Below are positions 33,322 through 42,922 of a stretch of 64,000 nt of DNA, in pieces. Below the pieces are notes generated by a model. That model did no database searches, was not told the origin of the DNA, and saw only the letters and a list, made by a program, of their open reading frames with translations. Origin of the DNA: Xanthoparmelia taractica (lineage: Eukaryota > Ascomycota > Lecanoromycetes > Lecanorales > Parmeliaceae). Position numbers and translations under genes: made by a program. The stretch is from contig JANQBS010000112.1 in NCBI GenBank assembly GCA_033085395.1, positions 58,316 through 122,315 of the forward strand, given 5' to 3'. Each line of letters begins with the position of its first letter. Within the stretch, counting starts at the first letter, position 1.

Positions 33322-33931
33322 ATGCTATTCTCTTCAAAAGCCTCTGCATCATTTTAAGACTTTAATCCAAATAGAACATCAGGAGCATTAGTATCAATTG
33401 GAGCGCCCGAGACGACCTCCTTAGATACCGCAGCTACATGGTAGTTATTCGCAGGTATCTCTTGTAAAATCGCCGAATTCCAGATTAGATGGAGTGGCAA
33501 GGAGCTAACAGCTAAAGTCAGGAAGAGTCAACGTCGTCTCCAATGTATATGCTGTAAGTTCTTGAAGTTTGGCACGCCAATATAGATTCACTTTTTTGCA
33601 GCATAAGCAATATCCATTGCATGCAGTAATTGAACGTAGCCAACAGCAAAGCCGCGAGGACATTGACAATAAGGTGTATAACCGTCATAACTATCCTCGA
33701 ACTTTCGCAGAATCTTCGTTGTAATACCATTAATTGACTAGAGTCACCTTTTGTTGAAAGCCAGTATGCCATAGCAGTGTTGAGGATGAGAGTGAAAATC
33801 CCTAAGATCAGATAATTCGTAACGCCATCCTGGCAGCCTTTAGGCCATTTAGAACGTATTGATTTCAGCCGCGAGACGAGTGTCTTCCGTTCCGGTATTG
33901 ACAGAGAAGACTGCCACTCACGGAGAGGCAA

Positions 33932-35474
33932 CTAATAAACTTGCAAATCGTCGCTGTTCCTTGAGGGACGATGAACATTAAACGGCATATTTAGGTCATT
34001 CTGCTGTGTAAATACTGGCAAAATCTCGAAAGGCGAAGGGAAATGATTTTAAGGCTCGCGGGCAGACGGTATAAACCCTTCTGGCAAAGTGGCGCTGAGG
34101 GTGTTTCTACGCTTGCTATACTGCCAAACTGCTGGGCGCTGTTCATGTTCGTTGAATGGTGGCCGAATGCTGCGGATGCATACCACATTCTTCGCTCTAA
34201 AGTTATTTATAAACTTGAGCAGATATAGCCGGTCATAAAGCTGCCTTTTTGGATTCTCTGAGCTAGCGATGGTTCTTGTATTGCATCCTGAGCGCCGAGG
34301 CGCAGCAGGTGGGAGCCTGAAATAACTTCTACCCTAGGTCTCGGCTTGAGCTGCCCTCGTTGCTTTCTGCTGCCTAGACTTTGTCACTAAAGGATGATTC
34401 TGGGTAACTACGTTACTCGTGTAGGTGAGCTGCTGCCTGCTGCTTGATTCCCACTTTTCAGAAACTATTACTTTTGTCTGTCACGCTGGTGATTAATATT
34501 TAAGTACTTAATATATCTATAGTAGTTATACTATTGAGTCACAGACTTCCAGAGCTGGCTTTCAAGAGCGTGTCTACTTCTTCCTTACCTTTTCTCTCCC
34601 TACTCGCATAATTTACACAACTATTAGTCCCTTTATTCTGATCTCAAGACTGTTTACTTAAATCTACATTCTAGGTTTATTTTGACAGCTAAAACGATTA
34701 TTAGAGTAGTCATGATTAGGTGTGGTTATTAGAACATGGCTGGCAAGGCTGGGAGTGTGCTAGCCCTAGCCCTAACGTTACATATCCCAGGAGATTGATG
34801 GGTGTCGTCCTCTAGAGTCTTACACCCTAAAATCTCACCAAAATCTCACCGAGATCTCATCAAAATCCAGGATTCCGAGCAAATTCACGCCCTAAAAGCC
34901 GAGACCCCTATAACCCGACATCCAAAGGTATACTGTAGGAAAATATATGCGACGCAACAAGATCATGCAGTGCGCTCGATTTTCCGGACTAATGGTCCAG
35001 AGGCCTGGACTGATTCAAAATGAAGTTAGTTACAGGGTCGGTGGTCCGCCCAAAGACTGGACTGGTGCAGACCATTAGTGTATGGTCCGGACTACGGTTT
35101 TCGGCATGCGTACGGGCTTCGAAAATTGACCACAACAGAGAACCACCTATCGCAGCCCTCCCCTTCCTTTCTTACATTACAGATATTAGGCCACCTCGGG
35201 CTTGAAGATGGGCTCAGGATACTTCTACCAAGCAATTCGGAGCCTCTTGATTGGACAGCGCTTGCATTCCCGAAATCTCCGAGCCGTCTTGACCAGGTCA
35301 GCTTACATTCTATCAGCTATGAGGATGATGGGGTCAGAAAAGTCCTCGCATGTCCCACCAGCTCAGCCTTCTCAGCCCCGCACCAACTGGAGTTTTCTTC
35401 AATCTCTCCCAAGATTATTCTACTTCTCCTAGGATTTAGTTCAAAGCTTCAAGACAAAAGTGTCTATCAACACA
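33932..35474. other. Intergenic, no gene seen
   Basis: Upstream of the DUF6536 pseudogene and the promoter side of the DUF7703 gene. It includes an AT-rich patch at about 34490-34720 and a short CCCTAGCCCTAAC motif near 34762. A first exon of the DUF6536 gene may lie here, but none was recognised. Confidence 0.5.
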
Positions 35475-36653
35475 ATGATGCTTGTTTCAAGAGTATCTAG
35501 CGACATCTCTGAAGGACCACTACCAGCAGACACAGCGCGAACATCAATTTTGATCGCAATGCTGACCATCTCCATATACATGGCCGCCCTGGTAGACCTC
35601 AAAGCGCTCGCCACCTTCAAGAGATACAACACGCTTTATTTCTGGTCGTTGTTGGTCACGTCCTGGGGAATTATTCTCCATTCACTCGGTGTGATATTGA
35701 AATGGTTCGTGGGCAGCTGTCCCTGGGAACTCCATACAGCTCTCTCCTCCTTCGGATGGTGGTGTATGGTGACCGGGCAGAGCCTGGTGCTTTACTCGCG
35801 TCTACATCTCGCTGTGCGCGATAAGCGGATCCTTCGCGCCATTCTTATTATGATCATTGTCGACTTTTGTCTTTTTCAGGTTCCTACTACCCTCCAGAAA
35901 TTTCTGAGTACCCGAACGAATGCTGGTCCGTGGCTACCAGTCTATCACGTCTATGAGCGAATTCAGTTGGTCGTGTTCACCCTCCAAGAGCTTATTATTT
36001 CCGTCATATATATCCGTGCCGCCGTGGTTTGGCTATCACCAAGTGACCCAAAAGGCATGCGTCACACGAAGCATTTCCTGATTTACCTTAACATCTTGTG
36101 CATCGCTCTCGATATCGCTATCGTCTGTGAAGTGTCCACCAACCAGTGGTTATACGAAGAAGCCTCGCAGTCGCTGGCATACGCCATCAAGCTCACACTT
36201 GAATTCGCCGTCCTCAACAAAGTCATGGAGGTGTACCGCCTCGGTCCTGGCCGCTGTACCACCTGTCACCGTATGCTCACCTCAAGGACCTTCTCGAGTC
36301 CTCTCGCCGAGCACGACGCTGGCCACCGCAGTCCTCAATCCCATTCAAAGGCGAGGCAAGCCAGCATCTCGGCAGCACGGAGCTACCTGAAGTCTCTTTG
36401 GCCAAGGAGCAAACCTAAGTCGTCTGAGCGCTTGGGACCTTTTGATGAGCAAGGGACGAAATTAGGTCCTCTGGCGATTGGTGTTGTCACGGAGATGAAA
36501 GCTGTGTCTACCACAACGAAGATAAGGCTTGAAGAGAACCATGTAGGCAAGGGTATTGTTGGTACAGCTGGCATCACTACTACATGCATCGAGGGCAGAG
36601 ACAGCGATAACAATATTCGACATGGGGAGTCAGAATCGGGCTACTGGTGTTGA
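35475..36653 (+). CDS. DUF7703-type membrane protein (392 aa)
   Basis: Single exon. The open frame begins earlier, but the first ATG is at 35475 (MMLVSRVSSD). Roughly seven hydrophobic segments fill residues 25-270, a layout like the fungal DUF7703/rhodopsin-like membrane proteins. Matching landmarks are NTLYFWSLLVTSWGI, WWCMVTGQSLVLYSRLHL, the helix with PTTLQKFLST, and KLTLEFAVLN at the end of the membrane domain. The C-terminal 120 residues are hydrophilic, Ser/Lys-rich and likely cytosolic, with one CTTC pair. Function of the family is unknown; a receptor-like role is only suggested by the topology. The gene looks intact. Confidence 0.85.
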   Translation: MMLVSRVSSDISEGPLPADTARTSILIAMLTISIYMAALVDLKALATFKRYNTLYFWSLLVTSWGIILHSLGVILKWFVGSCPWELHTALSSFGWWCMVTGQSLVLYSRLHLAVRDKRILRAILIMIIVDFCLFQVPTTLQKFLSTRTNAGPWLPVYHVYERIQLVVFTLQELIISVIYIRAAVVWLSPSDPKGMRHTKHFLIYLNILCIALDIAIVCEVSTNQWLYEEASQSLAYAIKLTLEFAVLNKVMEVYRLGPGRCTTCHRMLTSRTFSSPLAEHDAGHRSPQSHSKARQASISAARSYLKSLWPRSKPKSSERLGPFDEQGTKLGPLAIGVVTEMKAVSTTTKIRLEENHVGKGIVGTAGITTTCIEGRDSDNNIRHGESESGYWC

Positions 36654-37279
36654 CTTGCATGAAAAGTGAAAATAGTATAGGAAACAGAGGCTCGTCGATC
36701 AATGGCGAAGCACAAATATGTGATGCCCCCCCTAACAGGATGCGGGATGACTTATGAAAGCTAGAAATCGAAAGCGAAAATAAAAAGAAAATGGCCTATC
36801 GCCTATGATAACCTTTTTCATGTCGGGCTACTTATGTCACCTCGATCAGGCTGTGTGAGAGCGTAAATACACGGTTCAATATAAGTATAGATCAATACAC
36901 TGTGTACACGATTTGGGCTGAAAATGATTGAGGATATACTTACACAAATGGAAGATCAATCAAGATCTAACCCAATTTGAAAATTCAGGGTTGAGCTAAA
37001 GTAGGGAACCCTTCTAGGGCTGAGTAGTGTCAAAAACCAGCACATCTCCTAACGACAACTCCATCAAGCCTGAAAATTGAAGGCACCGAGGGGGTAAATA
37101 AGCTTGCCAGCATGTACACGGAGGCTGTTAGCATACTCCTGACCGCCTAAGGCTCGGAACGGAGTCTTGACGCTTGTCTTAATCCATGGGGGCTGCACAC
37201 GCTTTCATAACGATCACCAGCCGCATGGGCAGCCAAAGGACATGAATACTTCCATCTTCTCGTGCTGTGTATCACAAAG
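36654..37279. other. Intergenic, no gene seen
   Basis: About 620 bp between two plus-strand genes: 3' region of the DUF7703 gene and promoter of the thioesterase. Nothing coding was recognised. Confidence 0.6.
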
Positions 37280-37831
37280 ATGCCAGCTCTAGACCAAGAG
37301 TACTTCGAGTCGATTCCCTGGTGCGCAAAGTTGTTGGCAGCGCCGGATGTTGTCATCGTTGGCACGCCATCTCGGCAGAGAAAGTCGAGCACCGAGGACG
37401 AGCTCATTGCAGTTACACTGAAGACGGAAAAGACCATACGTTCTTGGTTGACATTCTACCAAAGACCTACTTCTGGCACCACCCGCGTAAACGATGTGTA
37501 TAATTTGCTAAGCCTAGGCCAGGGCGTCAATGGCTACGCTCATCTCGTTGCCGGCGGAATCATTGGGGTCATCCTCGATGAGTGTATGGGTATCTTGGGA
37601 TGGGTAAACCGAAGCCTGGGGCTGAAGGGTGCGGAAGGTTTTCTTGTCACAGCAAATTTGAGTATCAATTATCTGAAAGCGGTCCCTACGCCTGGAAATT
37701 ACCTCGCTACGGCGACGCTCCGAGACGTCAAAGGACGTAAATGTTATTTTGAAGCGTCATTAAAGGATGGAGAAGGGACTGTTCTAGCAACAGCAGAATC
37801 CTTGTGGGTTGATGTTGCAGCGAAGCTGTGA
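37280..37831 (+). CDS. Hotdog-fold thioesterase, 4HBT superfamily (183 aa)
   Basis: The frame opens earlier, but the first ATG is at 37280 (MPALDQEYFESIPW). Residues about 95-115 (GYAHLVAGGIIGVILDECMG) match the core hotdog helix of 4HBT thioesterases of the THEM4/PaaI type, where His, Gly-Gly and the Asp/Glu pair line the active site. A following TANLSINYLKAVPTPG segment fits the second strand-turn motif. Expected reaction: hydrolysis of an acyl-CoA thioester, cytosolic or mitochondrial; substrate unknown. No intron is needed. Length is typical of the superfamily. Confidence 0.88.
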   Translation: MPALDQEYFESIPWCAKLLAAPDVVIVGTPSRQRKSSTEDELIAVTLKTEKTIRSWLTFYQRPTSGTTRVNDVYNLLSLGQGVNGYAHLVAGGIIGVILDECMGILGWVNRSLGLKGAEGFLVTANLSINYLKAVPTPGNYLATATLRDVKGRKCYFEASLKDGEGTVLATAESLWVDVAAKL

Positions 37832-38395
37832 TAGCTGAAGAATTGCGATGACGGCGGCTACGGCACTTCCCGTCCTTTTGATATTACACCGTACCAGAAA
37901 GGAAAGCCTTGAAATCGTTCCGCGTCCAGCGCAGGAGAGAAGGCGGATGAGCCCCCCAAGAAGAGAAACAGGGAGGCATCGTCCCCCCAAGGTAACGAAC
38001 GTGAAGGATTGATGCTTCATCAAAAGACGGGTAAGGGGAGATGTACCCCAAATGGCACAGAGATGGTATGGGCGACAGATCATCAGTCTTGGCTGAGAAG
38101 GACAGCGATCTCACCTAGTATTCATTTGCTACCTTTGAGTTTGGCTCAAGAGTAGTTCTAGATGCGCTACGACCCTGTCAATACTTGTCAAAAAGGGAAA
38201 TTCCAGCCAGATTTCTCAGGCAAAGTTTCTGGCCTGATCATATAGAGAGCATCTTCCAAAAGAACGGCGTCAAAATAGTAGTGATTGTACGCAATATAAG
38301 AAATTCCAGCCCTACAAAGCTTGGCATTGAAATGAATTGATCCTTGACGACTTTTGAGATTTAACTGTTCGCAACAAACATACTCTGTCGCCAAC
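37832..38395. other. Intergenic, no gene seen
   Basis: Short region between two plus-strand genes; presumed terminator of the thioesterase gene and promoter of bL21m. No coding frame was recognised. Confidence 0.6.
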
Positions 38396-39421
38396 ATGTT
38401 CGCACGAAGCATACACAGAGCACTCTACCAACCATCTATTCCTTTCTCCACTCTCCCACCAACCTTCCTCCTTCCCCTCCGCGCCCGCCTCACAACAATT
38501 ACAACCACCACAACCACAGATCCCGAACCCCCAAACGCATCCTACAACCACCACCCGACCTCGCAAACACCCACAAACTCAACCCCGGGCCCTCCCCATC
38601 CACAATCACCACCGCCCACACCGCAATGGCCCCCCCATCTATCCCGCCACTCCCCCCACCCCACCCCAAAAACACCCGTCGACCTCTCCCTCCTTCCCCT
38701 CCTCGCCGCCCAAACCCCGCACTACATAACCGCCAACCTACACTCTCGCCCCTACCTCCTCACAGCCGGCGACACCCTCCGCCTGCCCTTCCACATGCCC
38801 GACGCGCCCCCCGGCACCATCATCCGCCTCAACCGCGCCAGCATGATCGGCAGCCGCGACTACACGTTCCGCGGATCGCCGTACGTAGACGAGGGATTGT
38901 TTGTCTGCCGGGCGATTGTCGTGGGGATCGAGGGGGAGCCGATGCGCGTGATTGTGAAGTCGAAGCAGAGGCAGAAGGTTGTGAGGAGGAGGAAGCATAA
39001 GATGCGGTTTACTATTTTGAGGATTAAGGAGTTGAGGGTTTTTGCGAGTGAGGAGGAGGGGAGGGAGGAGAGGGAGAGGGAGAGGGTGAGAAGGATTGAG
39101 GAGAAGGAGGAAGAGGAGGCGATAGAGGAGAGGGAGAGATTAAGGAGAATAGAGGAGGAGAGGAAGGAGGAGGAGAAGAACAAGGTGATGGAGGAGGAGG
39201 AGGAGGAGGAGGATCAGCAGGAGGAGGAGGAGGAGGAGGAGGAGGATGCGGTGGAGAAGGAGGAGGAGCAGGAGGAGGAGAAGGAGGAGCAGGAGGCGGT
39301 GGAGAAGGAGAAGGAGCAGGAGGAGGAGAAGGAGGAGCAGGAGGCGGGGGAGAAGGAGAAGGAGAAGGATGAGGAGGAGGAGGTGAAGAAGGAGATAGAG
39401 ATAAAGGATGATGCGAGGTAG
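38396..39421 (+). CDS. MRPL49: Mitochondrial ribosomal protein bL21m with long acidic tail (341 aa)
   Basis: Start ATG at 38396 (MFARSIHRALYQPS), an Arg-bearing N-terminus fitting a mitochondrial presequence; the frame opens earlier, but no upstream ATG fits. Residues about 25-100 are Pro/Thr-rich linker. Residues about 110-213 form the L21 domain: YITANLHSRPYLLTAGDTL, LNRASMIGSRDYTFRG, LFVCRAIVVGIEGEP, and a basic KQRQKVVRRRKHKMRFTILRIKEL end, which is the usual rRNA-binding C-terminus. The remaining roughly 125 residues are nearly all Glu, Lys, Arg and Gln. This tail is not part of bacterial L21. It is encoded by an AGG/GAG-rich purine tract, so it probably grew by repeat expansion. The stop could also sit later or earlier if the tract is mis-assembled. 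Confidence 0.88.
   Translation: MFARSIHRALYQPSIPFSTLPPTFLLPLRARLTTITTTTTTDPEPPNASYNHHPTSQTPTNSTPGPPHPQSPPPTPQWPPHLSRHSPHPTPKTPVDLSLLPLLAAQTPHYITANLHSRPYLLTAGDTLRLPFHMPDAPPGTIIRLNRASMIGSRDYTFRGSPYVDEGLFVCRAIVVGIEGEPMRVIVKSKQRQKVVRRRKHKMRFTILRIKELRVFASEEEGREERERERVRRIEEKEEEEAIEERERLRRIEEERKEEEKNKVMEEEEEEEDQQEEEEEEEEDAVEKEEEQEEEKEEQEAVEKEKEQEEEKEEQEAGEKEKEKDEEEEVKKEIEIKDDAR
39010..39415 (+). repeat. Purine (GAG/AGG) tract encoding the bL21m acidic tail
   Basis: About 400 bp of almost pure A/G on the plus strand, built of GAG, GAA, AAG and AGG units. Inside it, 18-30 bp sub-units encoding EEKEEQEA-like motifs repeat two to three times. It lies entirely within the open frame. Confidence 0.85.
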
Positions 39422-39917
39422 TGAGGGTGGTTTGCAGGGCAAAGAAGGCTCGAATAAGCCAGCGGCAGTGGGAAGAGCTGGATACGTGAGCTTTGAATAT
39501 TGGCCGGAGTATGAGACTTCTCGAGCGAGGTATAAAATCTGGGGAGAGTGTTTACATTAAAGGGGCAGTATAAGTGGGTATTGCGCCCAAGATATTACGG
39601 ACACTTCTAGTCTTGTATCGGGGTCAGTAGCAGCCGGTTGAGGCTACCTGTATCACTTATGGCTCAATACTCAGCTCATGTATGCTATAGAAGGGGTACT
39701 GATGTAACTTATGGATATTTACAACGGCGAATGTAAAATCGCACAGCTTCCTAGGCTTCAGAACCCAATCCGCTGGACACCGCAGCACGCTTGAATGCTA
39801 TAGAGAAGGAGAATCATGCCTCATTACCCAAAGCCACATGCTTCTATCCAAAATTATCAATGGTCGCGAACAACACCACAAGCCTTGCCCAAATCTTGCA
39901 AAGAGGAGGAGCCTCGA
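39422..39917. other. Convergent intergenic region, no gene seen
   Basis: Lies between the 3' ends of bL21m (plus) and MPS1 (minus), so it should hold both terminators. No coding frame was recognised. Confidence 0.6.
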
Positions 39918-42485
39918 TCAAGCCCTTCCCTCTTCAACTGCCGCTTTGATCGAAGCGAAGAATTTGGCCGGCCAAGTGGACAGTTCAGCGTCCGTCGGCA
40001 TGCCCTTCTCTCGAACGTGCTTGATGATGTTGTGCTGCAGTCTCGCAATTAATTCCTGACTGACTGGAACCGTGTCTTTGGCTGCCGCGTCCGGATACAG
40101 GAACGGATCACCGTATGCCAAGAGCTGGTCAACCGTCGGTCTCTGCGTGGGATTGCGATTCAGACAGCCTCTGATTGTCCTGATGAGGCCACTAGGAACC
40201 GAGACGCCTCCGACGCCAACGTCCGGGAAGCTGATGACGTGTTTGGGATTCGGTATGGCCATTATTTTCCGGTACGGATCCGAGATGTGCGCAAAGGGGG
40301 GCTTACCGTAGGTCATTTGGTACAGAATACATCCCAAGCTCCACACATCGCTTGGCTTGCCTAGTTTCATAACCTTGCCTGTAACAGAAGGCTGTGCGTT
40401 GCCGGCATTGGAATCCAGCAGAGCTTCTGGAGACATGTAGTTGGGGGTACCGATATGCTGCTCGCGGTGTACATTGACGGTGTCATCTGCTATGGCGTTG
40501 GAAATGCCGAAATCGATCAGCTTCAACTTGCCCTGCAGCAGGAGGAAATTCGCAGGTTTAAGATCTGAATGGACGATATCGTATTGATGCACTGATTGCA
40601 CGCATTCCAGCATTTCCTTCCAGAAATAGCGGGTAAATGTCACGTCAAATGTAGCGTCTTCAGAGTTGAGCCGAAGCGTGAGCACTCTGTTCAGATCACT
40701 TTCGCCCATTTCCATGAGGACGCTGAGAGTGCGTCTTTCTTCGTTGATCTCCCAATCAAGGAGCGTAACTACCCGATCCACCTTCTCTAGCTTCTTCAGT
40801 AGGTCGATCTCGCCTTTGTACCCGCGAATGGCTAGCTCGTCCTGGTCTTCAAGGGTGACCCTCTTCAAGGCAAAGACCTTGTAATTTTCGGCCATGACAC
40901 GGTAGACCTTAGAGCTACCTCCCCGGCCAATGCAGTCCATGCGAGTAAAGAGTTTGCCATTGACGGAGATGTAATTTCGCTTCCTCTTTGCCTGACTTGC
41001 TGAGGCCGCACCAGCGTTCGCTGTCGCAGTCTCCAGCATCGTCATCTTTGGCGGTGGTGGAGCTGGCCTATGCGGTGTGTTCTGACTTCGAACTGCAAGA
41101 GCCGGCCTTGGTGGTGATGTAATCGCGGGCGTTTGAATGAGCATATTCTCGTCTGACATGACACTGAACTTCTGTTTCTCAGACAAAGCGGAACCATTGG
41201 GCTTATTTCGTTTGAAGGTTGGTGGAGGTTCATTCTCTTGATCAAAGCGTGACGGTAAAGGAGGTAACGGTGGTACTTTGAATATTGGCTGGACACGTTT
41301 CCCTGATGATTCTTCCTTGCTAGATAAGGGGGCCGGCCTTGGCTTGCTTTCAATTGTGTCAATGAGTGCTTTGGGTAGCTCCTGGTTGCTTGGCATTGGA
41401 CTACCGGTTATGATATCAGCTTGGCTCTGAAATCGTACGTGAGGCGGTCGTTCGTGTTGGGGCGACTTCGGTCTGCTAATAGGCCTATCATTGCCTCTGG
41501 GGGATGCATCGGCGACTTGGAGTAAAGGAGAGTCTCTTCTTTCACCAGATGAAAGCAATTGGCCACCGCCTGACGAGAGAGCGTACTCGTGTATTGGGCT
41601 CTGGTCTTCATCGCTCTGCCTCCTTTTCATGCCCCTCCTTGCTGGACCACTCAGATATCGACCAGTCACCTTGCCCACTCTCTTAATTCGCATTGATCCT
41701 TGTACCCCGGTATCGTCACCTTTTGACTTGCTGATGGAGAGATTACTCATTTGCAAACCTGTTTCGTGGATACTAGAGTGCTCTCTGGAGTGCGACATAG
41801 GCTCGGCTTGGACTTCAGATCCAGCTGACAACGTTTTGGCGGTGCTTAATTCACGCGCATCCGATGGTAAATTACCGGATTTCGTCGTTGTAGGGTCCTT
41901 CTCATTATCCCTAGCTCCAGGAGCAGGTGTAATGAGCTCGTGTTGATGCTGCGCTTGTTGGGGGGAGTTGTCTACTGCTGTCGTCTTCCTTAGCGTTGAA
42001 GGTGCCGCTGTACCCACGTTCAGTCGAACAATGCGCGGACTTCCGAATCGTGATGAAGCGGGAGAGGCGGTGCGTTCTCTAAGGCGCAAAGCTCCTAGCG
42101 GTACTGGACTTCTTCGTCTCACTGCAGTGACCCTCTCTTGTAGCACGCCTCCAATGTGACCTTCATTTTTTTGCGACGGTGAAGATCCACCCAAAACAGA
42201 TGCTTCTTCTCCAAGTAACGCCTTAGCTTCTGCACTGAATTTCATTGGAGCCACGGGCACCTCATCATCCGAACTGTCTCCAATGGAGAACTTCCATGCC
42301 TGGGGTAGAGCAGATACATTGGCTTCTGACTTCTGGGACAAGGGCGCATTGCGCTTCAGGTTCGGTCTCGAGCGCTGGCTTCTGAGGTTTTGTCGCGACC
42401 TTGGGCGTATTGGTGGGTCAAGGTAGCCTGCGCCTATAGGTGTTGGAGACGCTGCGGAGATGCTGGCCATTGTACCTCGGGTCAT
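39918..42485 (-). CDS. MPS1: Dual-specificity spindle checkpoint kinase MPS1/TTK (855 aa)
   Basis: Single exon with ATG at 42485. Residues 1 to about 490 are disordered, Ser/Pro-rich and basic, as in other Mps1 proteins. The kinase domain spans about 500-795: glycine loop GRGGSSKVY, catalytic Lys in FALKRV (about 539), the Mps1/TTK-type catalytic loop HSDLKPANF (about 637), DFG in LIDFGIS (about 658), and GTPNYMSPEAL in the activation segment, followed by SDVWSLGCILYQM. The HSDLKPANF loop (Ser where most kinases have Arg) is typical of this family. The kinase acts at kinetochores and spindle poles, phosphorylating KNL1/Spc105 MELT repeats to recruit Bub proteins. It lies downstream of PTC7 on the same strand, 437 bp apart. 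Confidence 0.95.
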   Translation of the reverse strand: MTRGTMASISAASPTPIGAGYLDPPIRPRSRQNLRSQRSRPNLKRNAPLSQKSEANVSALPQAWKFSIGDSSDDEVPVAPMKFSAEAKALLGEEASVLGGSSPSQKNEGHIGGVLQERVTAVRRRSPVPLGALRLRERTASPASSRFGSPRIVRLNVGTAAPSTLRKTTAVDNSPQQAQHQHELITPAPGARDNEKDPTTTKSGNLPSDARELSTAKTLSAGSEVQAEPMSHSREHSSIHETGLQMSNLSISKSKGDDTGVQGSMRIKRVGKVTGRYLSGPARRGMKRRQSDEDQSPIHEYALSSGGGQLLSSGERRDSPLLQVADASPRGNDRPISRPKSPQHERPPHVRFQSQADIITGSPMPSNQELPKALIDTIESKPRPAPLSSKEESSGKRVQPIFKVPPLPPLPSRFDQENEPPPTFKRNKPNGSALSEKQKFSVMSDENMLIQTPAITSPPRPALAVRSQNTPHRPAPPPPKMTMLETATANAGAASASQAKRKRNYISVNGKLFTRMDCIGRGGSSKVYRVMAENYKVFALKRVTLEDQDELAIRGYKGEIDLLKKLEKVDRVVTLLDWEINEERRTLSVLMEMGESDLNRVLTLRLNSEDATFDVTFTRYFWKEMLECVQSVHQYDIVHSDLKPANFLLLQGKLKLIDFGISNAIADDTVNVHREQHIGTPNYMSPEALLDSNAGNAQPSVTGKVMKLGKPSDVWSLGCILYQMTYGKPPFAHISDPYRKIMAIPNPKHVISFPDVGVGGVSVPSGLIRTIRGCLNRNPTQRPTVDQLLAYGDPFLYPDAAAKDTVPVSQELIARLQHNIIKHVREKGMPTDAELSTWPAKFFASIKAAVEEGRA

Positions 42486-42922
42486 AAGTTCGGTATTGAG
42501 AGCAGCAAAGAAGACATGACTACTATTCGGCCTGAGGGTTTAGCAAAGCAGCCAATTAACAAAGCAGGGTGGAATTGACGCTGAACTGTTGAATCCAAGT
42601 TATGGTCCTCAGAAGCGGAAAAGCGCGCGGCGATTGGCGCCAAAAAAGATGTTTATCCGGCTGTTGCTATGGGCTACTAGATATCTTGGCACGTCCTCTC
42701 TTTCTAGCTTCAAAGCGTGGCCAATTAATATTCAACATGGTATCGTGCTCTGCTTCATGTGTATCGGATCAGATTTCATGCATTGCTAAGGACTCTCGCT
42801 ACTGGGAGGCCCTCTCGCCATAGTAACAGATTCCATCCCAAAAGCGCCTGCAATGCCGCAATATTCGCACGAGGAGATGCCGCCCGAACGCAACGAATAT
42901 ATGTACAGCTTCGAGATTTATG
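42486..42922. other. Short intergenic region, MPS1 promoter
   Basis: Between the start of MPS1 and the stop of PTC7, both minus strand. No other feature recognised. Confidence 0.6.

Larger units (their letters stand above)
31463..33931 (-). pseudogene. Decayed DUF6536-type multi-pass membrane protein gene
   Basis: Pieces align in order with the fungal DUF6536 membrane-protein family. The N-terminal part (33931 to about 33600) has KGCQDGVTNYLILGIF and an NYCMQ motif after two membrane segments. It is followed by IYIGVPNFKNLQHIHW and LPLHLIWNSAILQEI. The middle (about 32687-32470) has NYCLAQKTNRT and a membrane helix. The C-terminal part (to 31463) has VLLANTRQIILF, PTGQQRSSYYLSLPYRF and MPFAATCSASIAA. 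The frame is broken many times: TGA where Trp is expected (33588, 33528, 32129, 32117), TAA for Gln (32763), a small deletion after NYCMQ, a T-homopolymer shift near 32460, and a MITE at 32804-33201. The stops are the C-to-T/G-to-A type made by RIP. Not functional as read; the C-terminal 190 codons remain open. Confidence 0.82.

Noticed and set aside
34762..34774. Telomere-like CCCTAGCCCTAAC (also GTAGGGTTAGGG near 27402)
   Set aside because: Only about two repeat units each, far from a sequence end and in different contexts. Too short to be interstitial telomere.
34983..35091. Partial inverted similarity CCGGACTAATGGTCC versus GACCATTAGT...GGTCCGGA
   Set aside because: The match is interrupted by a 5-nt insertion and has no target duplication, so it was not called as an element.
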